The notes: generated from the sequence alone by a model not told the origin. A stretch of DNA of 64,000 nucleotides from Eubacterium callanderi (GCF_900142645.1 NZ_FRBP01000013.1:62001-126000); one strand, 5' to 3'; positions 18,751 through 28,516 are shown, counted from the stretch's first letter. Translations and numbers: made by a program.

Positions 18751-19655
18751 GTGAGCTAAACGGTTATCTCAATATTTATAAGGAAAAGGGAATGACATCG
18801 CACGATGTTGTTTTTAAAGCCCGGCAGATATTACACACTAAAAAGATCGGGCACACCGGGACCCTGGACCCAAACGCCCAGGGAGTGCTTGTTTTATGCG
18901 TAGGTAAAGCCACTAAAGCGGTGGAATATTTAAATGACCTGGATAAGGTTTATGAGGCGGAAATTCTTTTTGGTCAGGAAACCGATACCTGTGACTGCAC
19001 AGGGACAGTAACTGCAGAGGCGCCGGTAAGCTTTACCAGAGAAGAATTTTTAAAGGCGCTGGAATTCTTTAAGGGTGACAGCATGCAGGTGCCGCCCATT
19101 TATTCAGCCTTGAAAATCAACGGGCGCAAGCTTTATGACTACGCAAGAGCGGGTGAGAAGGTGGAGATACCGCCGCGACCCATACAGATCAGCCGGATAG
19201 AAGCAATAGAGACGGATGAATTACCGTATAAGGCCCGGTTTATTGTAGAATGCTCTAAAGGCACATATATCCGTTCCCTTTGTCGTGATATTGGTAAAAA
19301 ATTAGGGACGGTGGCTTGTATGGGGGATCTTTATCGTAAAAGAGTTGGGGATTTTAGGATTGAGAATGCGCTGCATTTATCCCAGCTTAAGAATTTGATG
19401 CTGGTTGGCCGTGCCCAGGGATTTTTCCATGAGCCGGAGTATGCGCTCGAAAAATTCAGAATGGTAACAGCCAACAGACAGGGCAGCCGTTTTTTGAGGA
19501 GCGGCAACCGTTTGTATCAGTGGAATGCCATAGAAGATTTCGAGAGTTATGAAGACAGCGAAATCCTGCGTCTTTACGACCAGGAAGAATTTGTAGGTAT
19601 TGGCCGGTTTTGCGCCGGCGAGAAACCCTATGTTCAGCCGATTAAAATGTTTTAG
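18747..19655 (+). CDS. truB: tRNA pseudouridine(55) synthase
   Basis: A 302-residue TruB that makes pseudouridine 55 in the tRNA T-loop. GYLNIYKEKGMTSHDVV opens the protein and GHTGTLDPNAQGVL contains the catalytic Asp41. RPIQISRIEAI and KGTYIRSLCRDIG are other family blocks. The ATG overlaps the nrnA stop (ATGA), so the two are coupled. ribF follows after 11 bases. Confidence 0.97.
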   Translation: MSELNGYLNIYKEKGMTSHDVVFKARQILHTKKIGHTGTLDPNAQGVLVLCVGKATKAVEYLNDLDKVYEAEILFGQETDTCDCTGTVTAEAPVSFTREEFLKALEFFKGDSMQVPPIYSALKINGRKLYDYARAGEKVEIPPRPIQISRIEAIETDELPYKARFIVECSKGTYIRSLCRDIGKKLGTVACMGDLYRKRVGDFRIENALHLSQLKNLMLVGRAQGFFHEPEYALEKFRMVTANRQGSRFLRSGNRLYQWNAIEDFESYEDSEILRLYDQEEFVGIGRFCAGEKPYVQPIKMF

Positions 19656-19666
19656 GGAGAATAACC

Positions 19667-20575
19667 ATGAATACCGAAATTAATCCAAATGAAAAAATTG
19701 TGTTGGCTCTTGGCTTTTTTGATGGTGTGCACTTGGGGCATCAGGAGCTTATCAATGCCACCATCAAAAAGGCAAAAGAACTGAATTGCGCCAGTGGAGT
19801 CATGACCTTTGCTGAACATCCACTGACGCATATTTTTCCAGCCTACTCACCGTGGCTTATTACCACGAATGAAGAAAAAGTTCAGGTTATGAAAGATCTG
19901 GGGATTGATTATGTTTTTCTGAATCCTTTTAATGACCAGCTGATGTGTTACAGTCCAAAAGCCTTTATACGGGACTACCTGCTGCAGAAATATAATGTTG
20001 CTCATATTGTGGTCGGCTTTAACTATAGCTTTGGCTTTAAAGGTGAAGGGGATATTCAGATGCTCACAGAGTTTGGAAAACGCTTTAATTTTGGCGTGAC
20101 CGTTATTCCGCCGTGTATTATCGATGGACAATCGGTCAGCAGTACCCTGATCCGGGAGCTTATCGGTACCGGAAAAGTAAATGAGGTATCAACCTTTTTA
20201 GGGCGGGATTACAGCATTGAGGGAACCATTGTAAAAGGGAAGGGGCTTGGGCATACCTTTGATATTCCCACCGCCAACTTGAAAATGAAAGAAAAAGTCA
20301 TTCTTCCCAGCAGCGGCGTCTATTATACAAAAATAAAGGTGCGCGGCCAGGAACACGATGGCCTTACGAATTTAGGGTTTAATCCCACTTTTGAAAAACA
20401 TCCCTACAGTATTGAGACCTACATTTATGATTTTGATGAGAATATTTATGGGGATTACGTCACTCTTACTTTTAAAGAGAGAATTCGTGGTGAAATCAAG
20501 TTTGATAATCTCGGCGATCTGGTCGCCCAGATCAAAAGTGACATCCGTAATATCCATACGCGCTACAGGAAGTAG
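19667..20575 (+). CDS. ribF: Bifunctional riboflavin kinase/FAD synthetase
   Basis: A 302-residue enzyme that turns riboflavin into FMN and FAD. The N-terminal adenylyltransferase domain has GFFDGVHLGHQELI, where the H-x-G-H-like motif binds ATP, and SSTLIRELI. The C-terminal kinase domain has GKGLGHTFDIPTANL and GVYYTKIKV. It is the last gene of the pyrH-to-ribF block and is closed by a strong hairpin. Confidence 0.97.
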   Translation: MNTEINPNEKIVLALGFFDGVHLGHQELINATIKKAKELNCASGVMTFAEHPLTHIFPAYSPWLITTNEEKVQVMKDLGIDYVFLNPFNDQLMCYSPKAFIRDYLLQKYNVAHIVVGFNYSFGFKGEGDIQMLTEFGKRFNFGVTVIPPCIIDGQSVSSTLIRELIGTGKVNEVSTFLGRDYSIEGTIVKGKGLGHTFDIPTANLKMKEKVILPSSGVYYTKIKVRGQEHDGLTNLGFNPTFEKHPYSIETYIYDFDENIYGDYVTLTFKERIRGEIKFDNLGDLVAQIKSDIRNIHTRYRK

Positions 20576-20580
20576 GGATA

Positions 20581-20618
20581 AAAGGGTGACCGTCCGTTTC
20601 GGACGGTCACCCTTTTAT
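20581..20618. terminator. Bidirectional terminator between ribF and the SorC-type gene
   Basis: A perfect 15-bp stem, AAAGGGTGACCGTCC (20581-20595) with 20601-20615, with T on one side and A on the other. It serves the convergent genes on both strands. Confidence 0.9.
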
Positions 20619-20629
20619 GTTGCAAGAAA

Positions 20630-21589
20630 TCATTCACTTTTCATGCGGTCTAAAATCTGTGCACAATCGTAATCGGTAATCAGCACATTAATATAACCGC
20701 CGTTGATGGCGCCTGAAATGGCAACAGGCTTATCAACGCCGCCGCAGACACCAATGGAGTATTTAGTATTTTTGAGCACGCCCAGGTCAATGGACATCAT
20801 TTTTTCGTTATATTCAAATTTATCAATATTGCCGTTTTCGTCATAAAAAACCATACAGATATCACCACACATTTTCTGTTCACGAATTTCTTCAAACATT
20901 TCCGGGGTAAAGTAACCTGTTTTTATAATAGTAGAATTGCTGGTAGGGGCACCGATACCCAAAATTGCGATATCCATACGCTTAGCCTTTTTAAAGACGC
21001 GTTGAATACTGTTTTCTTTCATCAACTCAATTTTTGTATTTTTTCTGGAAATCATGGCAGGAGCGTGAAGCGGATAGTAAATGCCTCCAAAGGCACGCGC
21101 CATGGATTCAGCAATATAGTTGCTGTGCAGTTCGGTAGCTACAGTGCCAATGCCGCCAATCAAAGGGACAAAGGTAAGATTTGAGTGGTAGGAATTGTTG
21201 GCGTGCGGCGCAATCTGTGCGACCGTGGTTCCCATGGTGACGCCGATGACGTCGCCATCACGTATTATCCGGGAAAGATACTGAGCGGCGGCCTTACCCA
21301 TCAACGCTTTAGTTTCGGCTGTATCCTCCAGAGTTTCTACAATGAAAACTTCTTTTAAATCATATTTTTCTTCTAACAACTGCTCCAGCTGAAAGTATTT
21401 ACGTCCATTGGTGTCCGATACCGTAATGGTAACAATGCCATGTTCTCTGGCGGCGCTCAACAGCTTAGAGATGGTAGGGCGAGAAATAGATAACTTATTG
21501 GCAATGTCCTGCTGGCTCATATTTTTATTATAGTACATATCGCTGACGCGCAGCATCATGCGTTCATCCTCAATAATATTTTTTTTCAT
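20630..21589 (-). CDS. SorC/DeoR-type sugar-binding transcriptional regulator
   Basis: A 319-residue regulator with an N-terminal helix-turn-helix (YYNKNMSQQDIANKLSISRPTISKLL, about 18-45) and a SorC-like sugar-phosphate-binding domain with GVTMGTTVAQIAPH and IGVCGGVDKPVAI. It is divergent from the aldolase operon, so that operon and perhaps the PTS operon beyond are the likely targets. The effector is probably a phosphorylated sugar or polyol intermediate. Confidence 0.9.
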   Translation of the reverse strand: MKKNIIEDERMMLRVSDMYYNKNMSQQDIANKLSISRPTISKLLSAAREHGIVTITVSDTNGRKYFQLEQLLEEKYDLKEVFIVETLEDTAETKALMGKAAAQYLSRIIRDGDVIGVTMGTTVAQIAPHANNSYHSNLTFVPLIGGIGTVATELHSNYIAESMARAFGGIYYPLHAPAMISRKNTKIELMKENSIQRVFKKAKRMDIAILGIGAPTSNSTIIKTGYFTPEMFEEIREQKMCGDICMVFYDENGNIDKFEYNEKMMSIDLGVLKNTKYSIGVCGGVDKPVAISGAINGGYINVLITDYDCAQILDRMKSE

Positions 21590-22095
21590 TAAAAAACTCC
21601 TCTATATCTATATATCTGTTAGTATGAATTTTAACATAGCTTTCTTAGAAAAACCATTTTTTTCGTTATAATTTAACAAATGTTTTAAATAGAATAAATG
21701 ATAAAACAGAAAAAACAAAAATTAAAATAATTAAAAGCGTTAAAGCAAAAATATGAAATTGTTTTTCAAATGTTCTTATTAATAAAAAATGGTTTTTGAC
21801 TTCTGAAAAATAAAGCGTTGGGGTTGGAAAAACCTTTAAAAAAAGGGCTTTAAGGCTTTTTGTTAGAGTGGTAAAAAAATAAAAAAGAAACAAATGTAAA
21901 AAACAAACATATCTTCTTAAAAAAACACAGAGGAAGATTTAAGATTTGACAAAAAATAAAAAACGCATATAATCATAGGTGAGAAAGAACAAAAAAGGCT
22001 TGAAGGAACATATGTTATAGAAAATAAAGGAGAGCTCACCTTTTGCCTGTTTAGCGGCGAATACCGCCAGCTTTTATTCTATGGAGGGATGAATT
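21590..22095. promoter_or_regulatory. Divergent regulatory region with the aldolase promoter
   Basis: About 500 very AT-rich bases without a convincing gene. TTGACA (21946-21951) and TATAAT (21968-21973), 16 bases apart, form a strong rightward promoter, leaving a leader of about 115 bases before the aldolase. The leader holds a perfect palindrome AACATATGTT (22007-22016), a possible regulator site just downstream of the start of transcription. A GGAGGG ribosome site precedes the aldolase ATG. Confidence 0.6.
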
Positions 22096-22938
22096 ATGTT
22101 AGTAACATCAAAGGAATTGTTTAAAAAAGCCCAAGAGCAGCATTTTGCAATACCAGCAGCTAATTTTATTGACTTGGAATCACTGAAATGGCATGTAGAG
22201 GTAGCCGAAAGGCTGGGACTTCCTCTTATTCTGGCTTTGGCAGAAAGCCATCTGGGGGATGACATTAATCTGGAGGACGCGGCTCTTGTCGGTAAAAAAT
22301 ATGCTGAAGCTGCAAAAGTTCCAGTAGTTTTACATCTGGATCATGGTGCGACGCCAGAACTCATTAAAAGAGCCATTGATCTGGGTTTTTCTTCAGTTAT
22401 GATTGATGCTTCGATGGAAAGCTTTGATGTTAATGCTGCCAGAACAAAAGAAATTATTGACTATGCTCATCCAAGGGGTGTGGTGGTAGAGGCTGAAATT
22501 GGACATGTAGGGGCTGGGGAAAACTATGAGAATCATGACGAGACAGACTCAAAGTATACTACAGTAGAAGATGCTGAAAACTTTATTAAAGCTACAAATG
22601 TCGACTCTCTGGCGATTTCAATCGGGACAGCCCATGGTATGTATAAGGGGATTCCCGAAATTAACTTTGACCGTTTGAAAGAAATAGCGGCGGCTGTGAA
22701 TACACCATTAGTTCTTCATGGCGGCTCCTCGTCGGGAGATAAAAACTTAAACAAATGCGCAGTGAGTGGCATTGCCAAGATCAATATTTTTTCTGATTTT
22801 CTGGCCGGCGCTATGGAAAGTCTGAATGAACAAAAGCCAGATAATTACCTGGATGTTAAGAAGGCTTCTAAAGAGGGGATGCAGAAAACCCTTGAGCATT
22901 ATTATGGTATTTTTGAGACAAAAGCAGTGGAGGTATAA
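22096..22938 (+). CDS. Class II ketose-bisphosphate aldolase
   Basis: A 280-residue class II zinc aldolase of the Fba/GatY/KbaY family. HLDHGATPE contains the zinc and base residues (His-Asp-His), VVEAEIGHVGAGEN is the family block with a zinc His, and LVLHGGSSSGD with INIFSDFLAG form the phosphate site. It splits a ketose bisphosphate into dihydroxyacetone phosphate and an aldehyde phosphate. In this setting the ketose may come from the PTS-imported polyol. The sugar (fructose, tagatose or other) is not set by the sequence. Confidence 0.92.
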   Translation: MLVTSKELFKKAQEQHFAIPAANFIDLESLKWHVEVAERLGLPLILALAESHLGDDINLEDAALVGKKYAEAAKVPVVLHLDHGATPELIKRAIDLGFSSVMIDASMESFDVNAARTKEIIDYAHPRGVVVEAEIGHVGAGENYENHDETDSKYTTVEDAENFIKATNVDSLAISIGTAHGMYKGIPEINFDRLKEIAAAVNTPLVLHGGSSSGDKNLNKCAVSGIAKINIFSDFLAGAMESLNEQKPDNYLDVKKASKEGMQKTLEHYYGIFETKAVEV

Positions 22939-22941
22939 ACA

Positions 22942-23655
22942 ATGAGAAAAGTGAGAACACCTTTTTTGATCGTCAATCCAAAGTCCTATCTCTATGGCGA
23001 AAAAAGCCTGGAATTAGCTAAAGCCGCCGACAGGGTAGCAGAAGATACTGGAGTTGAAATTTTTTTCACCTGTCCTTTTGCGGATATTCGTTACATTGCT
23101 GAAAACACTAAAAATATTATTGTGACGGCTCAGCATATGGAATCACTGCGCCCTGGAAGAGGGATGGGACACGTGCTGCCGGAATCATTGAAAGCAGCGG
23201 GAGCAGAAGCGGTATTTTTAAACCACGCCGAGAACAGCTGTACAGTGGCAGAACTGTATGCGACCATGAATCGGGCAAAAGAACTTGAAATGATTACAGT
23301 GGTCTGTGCGGATTCGGTTGTGGAATCAAGGGCGATTGCAGAAATGAAGCCGAATATTTTGCTGTCTGAACCAACGGATCTTATCGGTACGGGAGAGACG
23401 GCGGATGATAGCTACGTTCTGGAAACGACTGAACAGATCCATGCTGTGAATCCGGAAATTTTGATCATGATCGCCTCTGGAGTTAATTCTCCAGAAGATG
23501 TTTATAATATTATTAAGCTGGGCGCAGACGGGACAGGTGCGACCTCCGGCATTATAGGAGCGCCTGATCCTGCGCGGATGGTCCGCGAAATGGCAGAGGC
23601 CATGGCTAAGGCGGATAAAGAAAAGAAAGGGGAACAATGCAATGAAAATGTATAA
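22942..23655 (+). CDS. Triosephosphate-isomerase-like protein
   Basis: A 237-residue TIM-barrel protein of the triosephosphate isomerase family, short and like archaeal forms. FLIVNPKSY holds the Asn-Pro-Lys substrate site, FLNHAENS the catalytic His, and LLSEPTDLIGTG the catalytic Glu and start of the flexible loop; IIGAPDPARM is near the end. TIM-like paralogues in polyol clusters include the L-erythrulose-1-phosphate isomerase of erythritol pathways, so a sugar-phosphate isomerase other than glycolytic TIM is possible. It follows the aldolase after 3 bases and overlaps yjbQ. Confidence 0.85.
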   Translation: MRKVRTPFLIVNPKSYLYGEKSLELAKAADRVAEDTGVEIFFTCPFADIRYIAENTKNIIVTAQHMESLRPGRGMGHVLPESLKAAGAEAVFLNHAENSCTVAELYATMNRAKELEMITVVCADSVVESRAIAEMKPNILLSEPTDLIGTGETADDSYVLETTEQIHAVNPEILIMIASGVNSPEDVYNIIKLGADGTGATSGIIGAPDPARMVREMAEAMAKADKEKKGEQCNENV

Positions 23656-24163
23656 AGAACAAATTGAACTGGAGTCTCACGGCGGCAGACCCACTTATTT
23701 TGACATCACACCACAGTTGAAAAAAATTATTCAAGAGAGCGGTATTAAAGATGGTATCTGTGCTGTCTCCTCGCCGCATACTACCTGCGCTGTCTTTTTT
23801 GAGGAGTTTGTCCACGATTATACCGAAGAAGGTGATGAATTTTTACAAGTCGATTTAAACAATGGGCTTAATAAAATTTTCCCCAGGCATGAAACAGCAG
23901 AACAATATCTTTATCCCGGTGAGGAGCATTATCGAGAGGTCGAATCCTGGCCGAATGCCGAAACCTATCTGCCGGGAGGCGACCGGACGCAGCTTTTTAA
24001 TTGTGACGCCCATCTGAAAGCAACGATCATTGGCTCAAGTGAAGTTTTTGATGTAGAAAACGGAAATCTTGGCGTTGGTGTGACGGGATATGCTTATTTT
24101 GTTGATTTTGACTGCTCGCGCCCCAGACCAAGAAAATGTAAGGTCTGCATTATTGGCGAATAA
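23642..24163 (+). CDS. yjbQ: YjbQ-family protein (UPF0047)
   Basis: A 173-residue protein of the YjbQ/UPF0047 family, with the signature SPHTTCAVFFEEF and LGVGVTGYAYFVDFD near the C-terminus and an RPRPRKCKVCIIGE end. Some members form thiamine phosphate in vitro, but the true role is unsettled. The start overlaps the TIM-like gene by 14 bases, so it is a full member of this sugar operon. That placement hints at a role on a sugar-phosphate or aldehyde. Confidence 0.85.
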   Translation: MKMYKEQIELESHGGRPTYFDITPQLKKIIQESGIKDGICAVSSPHTTCAVFFEEFVHDYTEEGDEFLQVDLNNGLNKIFPRHETAEQYLYPGEEHYREVESWPNAETYLPGGDRTQLFNCDAHLKATIIGSSEVFDVENGNLGVGVTGYAYFVDFDCSRPRPRKCKVCIIGE

Positions 24164-24178
24164 TTTTTAATATAATAT

Positions 24179-24228
24179 AAAAAATGCTGTACTCTCTATT
24201 TTTAATGAGAATATAGCATTTTTTTGTT
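24179..24228 (+). terminator. Terminator after yjbQ
   Basis: AAAAATGCTGTACTCTC pairs imperfectly with GAGAATATAGCATTTTT (24207-24223) and is followed by more T. It separates the aldolase operon from the PTS operon. Confidence 0.8.
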
Positions 24229-24578
24229 TTAGAAAAAGAAAAGTTAGGAACAAAAATAATATAGATCATTTTTTATTTTTGTAAACTATTTATGATTGTT
24301 AAACAAATAACATCATAAAATTATCATTTGTAAATTATAAAAACGTAATCTAAAATGATATTATTTTAACGAATGAAACAAATAAAGCATAAGAAAACGA
24401 ATGCAATTCGCTAAATTAAGCCAAAGTTATATAAAATTTAATATCAAAGATCACAAGGATGATTTCAATATCTGATTGACATTTACAAATGTGCGTTATA
24501 TAATGCGATTAAAGCCAAGAACAAAAGACAAAAATAGAAGCATTCAGACTAAAAAATTAAAATAAGGGGAAAAGGAAA
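24229..24578 (+). promoter_or_regulatory. Regulatory region and promoter of the PTS operon
   Basis: About 350 bases, very AT-rich, with no gene. A near-consensus promoter is present: TTGACA (24476-24481), a 17-base spacer and TATAAT (24499-24504). The octamer TTTGTAAA occurs at 24278-24285 and 24327-24334, and inverted as TTTACAAA at 24482-24489, the last one inside the promoter spacer. That looks like a repressor or activator site set. The ribosome site AAGGGGAAAAGG precedes gutM. Confidence 0.65.
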
Positions 24579-25079
24579 ATGCAAAGAAATTTATTGTTTT
24601 TAGTTGTATTTGCGTTGATGGCACTTCAGATGGTACTCAGCTTGTTTCAGATAAAGCGCTATCAGCGTGAACTGGGCAAGTTAAGAGGAACCGGTACCAT
24701 TGGTATTGGACATACGAAAGGGGGGCTGAAGGCAGGACAAATTTTGATTGTGTCTTATAGCAGGCGTAAAGATCAGGTAGTGGCTTACCGTCAGATGAAA
24801 GGGCTTACCATTTTTGCAGGGTTTAAGACAAACGAAGCCATTCTTGGAAAAAGTCTGTCAGATTTGAAAGATATTGGTTTGAAAGAAGATGCCCGGGAAT
24901 TCCGGCGTAGAAGGCGGAAGCATCCTTATGACCCAGAAGAGATGTCTAAAAAAAAGGGGGCACTCATTCAGGCGGTAGAGGCCATCGAAAGAAGGCTTGC
25001 TGTGGAAGATACGCAAACAGAGAATAAAAAACGGATGCTCGAATGCACTGGACAACTCACGGCAAAGGAATCAATGTAA
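24579..25079 (+). CDS. gutM: Glucitol operon activator-like protein GutM
   Basis: A 166-residue protein with one N-terminal membrane helix (LLFLVVFALMALQMVLSLF, about 5-23), then GTIGIGHTKGGLKAGQILIVSY, the GutM block. In Escherichia coli GutM activates the sorbitol operon. It is first in the operon gutM-srlA-srlE-srlB. The C-terminal half is basic and extends further than in the short enterobacterial forms. The partner GutR is not in the window, so a SorC-type regulator at 20630-21589 may do that job. Confidence 0.85.
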   Translation: MQRNLLFLVVFALMALQMVLSLFQIKRYQRELGKLRGTGTIGIGHTKGGLKAGQILIVSYSRRKDQVVAYRQMKGLTIFAGFKTNEAILGKSLSDLKDIGLKEDAREFRRRRRKHPYDPEEMSKKKGALIQAVEAIERRLAVEDTQTENKKRMLECTGQLTAKESM

Positions 25080-25159
25080 ATAATACGCTGTATGTAAAAT
25101 GTTGATGATCCGTTTACATATCAGCAATTATTAAAAAAGAAAAGAACGAGGAGGTAATT

Positions 25160-25690
25160 ATGGAATTCTTATCAAATTTAGCTACTGCATTTATTGGGCT
25201 GTTTCAAATTGGGGGTGAACAGTTTGTAGGGTACATCACCGGAATCATTCCAACACTTGTCTGTTTGATCACAGCAGTCAATGCTCTGATCGCAATCATC
25301 GGTCAGGACAAGGTCGATAAGCTGGGAATTATCTGCAGCAAAAACTTTTTACTCAGATACACGCTGCTGCCGATCCTGTCAATGTTTTTCCTGTGCAACC
25401 CAATGGCCTACACAATGGGACGTTTTCTGGATGAAAAATACAAACCCGCATTTTATGATGCGGCAGTGTCTTTCTGTCATCCAATCACAGGTTTGTTTCC
25501 GCATGCTAATGCTGGTGAATACTTTGTTTACGGCGGGATTGCGGCAGGGCTCACAACCCTAGGCAAGGATCTGGGCCCACTGGCAATCCGCTACTTTATT
25601 GTCGGCGTTATCGTAATATTGATCCGTGGGATTATCTGCGAGCGATTGACCATTAAGTTTATGAAAAAGGGGGAAAACGCAAATGTATAA
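25160..25690 (+). CDS. srlA: PTS glucitol/sorbitol-type EIIC2 component
   Basis: A 176-residue membrane protein of the SrlA family, the first half of the glucitol permease. Recognised by [31 protein letters not shown] and [21 protein letters not shown]. It takes up a polyol with phosphorylation. It overlaps srlE by 8 bases. The true substrate could be sorbitol or another polyol. Confidence 0.94.
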   Translation: MEFLSNLATAFIGLFQIGGEQFVGYITGIIPTLVCLITAVNALIAIIGQDKVDKLGIICSKNFLLRYTLLPILSMFFLCNPMAYTMGRFLDEKYKPAFYDAAVSFCHPITGLFPHANAGEYFVYGGIAAGLTTLGKDLGPLAIRYFIVGVIVILIRGIICERLTIKFMKKGENANV

Positions 25691-26672
25691 AGCCGTTAAA
25701 GTATCAAAGGGTTCTTCAGGCTGGGGTGGCCCGCTGGTGATCCAGCCAACCGAAAAGCGTAATAAAATTGTATCTGTTACAGGTGGCGGTATCGACCCGC
25801 TCACTAAAAGAATCGCTGAGCTGACAGGAGCGACTGCTGTTGATGGCTTCTCAACAGGTGTTCCTGATGATGAATTTGCATGCGTTGTCATTGACTGCGG
25901 CGGTACAGCCCGATGCGGTGTTTACCCTAAAAAGCAGATACCGACCATTAACATCACTTCAGTAGGACAGAGCGGTCCGCTGGCTAAATTTATCACCGAA
26001 GATATCTATGTATCGGGGGTAAAGCCTGAGACCATTCAGCTGGCCGATGGCTCTGAAGCACCAATTGCCACTGAAAAAACCATACAAAAGGAAAAACAGA
26101 AGAAAGAAGAAAGCAAAAATAAGAAAAGCGATAAGGGTGACAAGAAAGAAAGCATTATCGTACGTCTTGGTAAAGGCGTTGGCGGCGTTGTTGGCAAATT
26201 CTTTCAGGCAGGCCGTGACACCATCGATATGGTTATCCGTAATATCCTTCCTTTTATGGCCTTTGTTGCCATGCTTATCGGGATTATCCAGGGAACCGGT
26301 CTTGGCGACTGGATCGCAAACACGATTTCACCGCTTGCAAATACACTGCCGGGCTTGTTGGTTATCTGTATTATCTGCGCCATACCAATTATTTCCCCAA
26401 TTATCGGACCAGGCGCTGTCATTGCTCAGGTAGTCGGTGTTTTAATTGGTCAGCAGATTGGTGTAGGCGCCATCAATCCTTCACTGGCATTGCCAGCACT
26501 CTTTGCCATTGACGCACAGGTAGGCTGTGATTTTGTACCGGTCGGCCTTTCCCTTGGTGAAGCAGAGCCGGAAACCATTGATGCCGGTGTACCAGCCGTA
26601 CTGTTTGAGCGCTTGATCACAGGCCCTGTGGCTGTTCTGATCGCTTATGCTTTCAGTATTGGTTTATATTAA
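25683..26672 (+). CDS. srlE: PTS glucitol/sorbitol-type EIIBC component
   Basis: A 329-residue SrlE. The IIB part (1-125) has [18 protein letters not shown], whose cysteine carries the phosphate. A charged Lys/Glu-rich linker (about 125-155) joins it to the membrane IIC1 part, with [33 protein letters not shown] and [20 protein letters not shown]. It works with SrlA and SrlB, and EI and HPr supply phosphate. A paralogue of HPr is encoded four genes downstream. Confidence 0.94.
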   Translation: MYKAVKVSKGSSGWGGPLVIQPTEKRNKIVSVTGGGIDPLTKRIAELTGATAVDGFSTGVPDDEFACVVIDCGGTARCGVYPKKQIPTINITSVGQSGPLAKFITEDIYVSGVKPETIQLADGSEAPIATEKTIQKEKQKKEESKNKKSDKGDKKESIIVRLGKGVGGVVGKFFQAGRDTIDMVIRNILPFMAFVAMLIGIIQGTGLGDWIANTISPLANTLPGLLVICIICAIPIISPIIGPGAVIAQVVGVLIGQQIGVGAINPSLALPALFAIDAQVGCDFVPVGLSLGEAEPETIDAGVPAVLFERLITGPVAVLIAYAFSIGLY

Positions 26673-26686
26673 AAGGCAGAGATGAA

Positions 26687-27049
26687 ATGGACTATAAAAG
26701 CACTGTAACAACCATTGGGCCGCTGGTAGAGGAAATGGCGGAAGAAGGAAATTTTATAATCGTATTTAATGAAAATGCACCAGAATCTCTTGCAGAGATG
26801 TCTGTTCTTCACACTATCTGTGATATGGATCAGGAAATTAAGCCAAGAGATGTGGTCATTTTTGGAAACAACCAATATATTGTTACCGCAGTGGGTGAGG
26901 AAGCAAACCACACTTTAAAAGCGATGGGGCACTGCTCTTTTAAATTTACAGGCCAAGAGGCTGTGGAACTTCCTGGACAGATTGAACTGTCTGGCGGTGA
27001 TCTGCCAGAAATAAAGCCTGGAGATCAGTTTGAAATTTTATTCACTTAA
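26687..27049 (+). CDS. srlB: PTS glucitol/sorbitol-type EIIA component
   Basis: A 120-residue SrlB/EIIA-Gut. The histidine in EEANHTLKAMGHCSFKF takes the phosphate from HPr, and PGDQFEILF is a C-terminal family block. It is a separate chain, 15 bases after srlE, and completes the A-B-C set for a glucitol-type PTS. Confidence 0.92.
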   Translation: MDYKSTVTTIGPLVEEMAEEGNFIIVFNENAPESLAEMSVLHTICDMDQEIKPRDVVIFGNNQYIVTAVGEEANHTLKAMGHCSFKFTGQEAVELPGQIELSGGDLPEIKPGDQFEILFT

Positions 27050-27130
27050 TATGACAGTGGAGAGCAGACTTATTAAGCTGTCGGATAAAAATCGTTTAAC
27101 AAATTTTTAATATAGAAAGAGGTATTTAAA

Positions 27131-28432
27131 ATGATTAACATGATGTACAAGCTTCAGAAGTTGGAAGACGAAGGTAAACCAATTAAGGCCAGTATTGTTG
27201 GCGCAGGCCAGATGGGCTGCGGTATGGCCGCTCAGATGACAGTTATGAAAGGGATGGATCCGGTAGTTGTGGTTGACGTTGTGCTTGAAAATGCAAAACG
27301 TGCGTATCTGGATTCCGGTTATAAAGAAGGCGAAGACTTTGTAGAAGCGGAAACAGTTGAAGAAGCTAATAAGCTTCTGGCAGAAGGCAAGTTTATTGTT
27401 ACAAAAAATAATGAAATCGCAACAAAATGTGACATTATCGATTGTGCTGTCGACGCAACCGGCGTGCCGGAAGTTGGTGCCAAGGTTGCAATGGACGCCA
27501 TCAACGCCGGTAAACATATCTGTATGTTAAATGTTGAAACTGACGTGTGCATCGGCCATCTTTTATATAAACTGGCCAACAACGCAGGTGTTGTCTACAC
27601 TGGTTCCGCAGGAGACGAACCAGGTGCTGTTGTTGAAATGTATGATTATGCAAAAGGCCTCGGATTTGATGTCAAGGTTGTTGGTAAAGGTAAAAACAAT
27701 CCTCTGGCTCTGGAGTGCACACCAGAAACCGTTGCAGAAATCGCAAAAGAGAAAGGCGCTTCTCCAAAAATGATTTGTGCCTTCAAGGATGGCACTAAAA
27801 CCATGGTCGAGATGACTGCAATGGCCAATGCCACAGGCTTTGTACCAGATGTTACCGGTGCACATGGCGCCGAAAGCGATGTTGCCCACTTGAATGATGT
27901 GTTAAGCCTTAAGAGCGAAGGACGCGGTGGTGTGTTAGACAATTATGGTGTCATTGAATATATCAATGGCGTGGCGCCTGGTGTGTTTGTAATTATCGGA
28001 ACAGATCAGCCGGATATTGCTGCAGAGCTGACTTATCTGAGTATGGGGCCTGGACCAAATTATACACTGTACCGTCCGTATCACTTAACTTCTTTAGAAA
28101 CACCAATGTCTGTAGCAAAGGCCTGCATAGATCATGAACCGACGATTGTACCGCGCTGCGGCCGTGTGGCTGAAACCATTGCTGTCGCTAAAAAGGATAT
28201 GAAAGCTGGAGAAATGCTGGATGGCATCGGCGGGTATACCATTCGGGGAACCTTCATGGCTGCCTCAGAAGCCGACAGACAGAACGCACTGCCGATGGGA
28301 CTTGTCGACAAAAAAACACAGCTGGTCCATGATAAAAAGGCCGGTGAAGTGATTACCTATGACGATGTTGTACTGAACAATGATAACCTGATTGTACAAC
28401 TGCGCAAATTACAGGACGAATTATTTATCTAA
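27131..28432 (+). CDS. NAD(P)-dependent oxidoreductase with a SAF domain
   Basis: A 433-residue oxidoreductase of the homoserine-dehydrogenase-like group. An N-terminal Rossmann motif SIVGAGQMGCGMAAQ (about 20-35) binds NAD(P), DAINAGKHICMLNVETDV is a family block, and the C-terminal SAF region holds VAKKDMKAGEMLDGIGGYTIRG. It stands exactly where sorbitol-6-phosphate dehydrogenase would be in a sorbitol operon; no such short-chain dehydrogenase is here. It probably oxidises or rearranges the imported phospho-polyol, which is inferred from position. The SAF family includes enzymes of unusual sugar and sugar-acid catabolism. Confidence 0.86.
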   Translation: MINMMYKLQKLEDEGKPIKASIVGAGQMGCGMAAQMTVMKGMDPVVVVDVVLENAKRAYLDSGYKEGEDFVEAETVEEANKLLAEGKFIVTKNNEIATKCDIIDCAVDATGVPEVGAKVAMDAINAGKHICMLNVETDVCIGHLLYKLANNAGVVYTGSAGDEPGAVVEMYDYAKGLGFDVKVVGKGKNNPLALECTPETVAEIAKEKGASPKMICAFKDGTKTMVEMTAMANATGFVPDVTGAHGAESDVAHLNDVLSLKSEGRGGVLDNYGVIEYINGVAPGVFVIIGTDQPDIAAELTYLSMGPGPNYTLYRPYHLTSLETPMSVAKACIDHEPTIVPRCGRVAETIAVAKKDMKAGEMLDGIGGYTIRGTFMAASEADRQNALPMGLVDKKTQLVHDKKAGEVITYDDVVLNNDNLIVQLRKLQDELFI

Positions 28433-28516
28433 CCTTTACCCCTTGCCTGGACAGGATGTGGAGACAGCAAGCACTTCACACTTGTCTGGGCACTTTTTAA
28501 AAAAGGAGAAAACAAA

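Noticed and set aside
21666-21893. A 75-codon hydrophobic leftward frame in the sorC-aldolase gap.
   Set aside because: The Phe/Leu/Lys-rich translation arises from AT-rich non-coding sequence, and it has no ribosome site.
28433-28516. A weak inverted repeat between the SAF oxidoreductase and the HPr gene (GCCTGGACAGG... and ...CTTGTCTGGGC).
   Set aside because: Pairing is broken by several mismatches and no T-run follows, so it is not called as a terminator or riboswitch.
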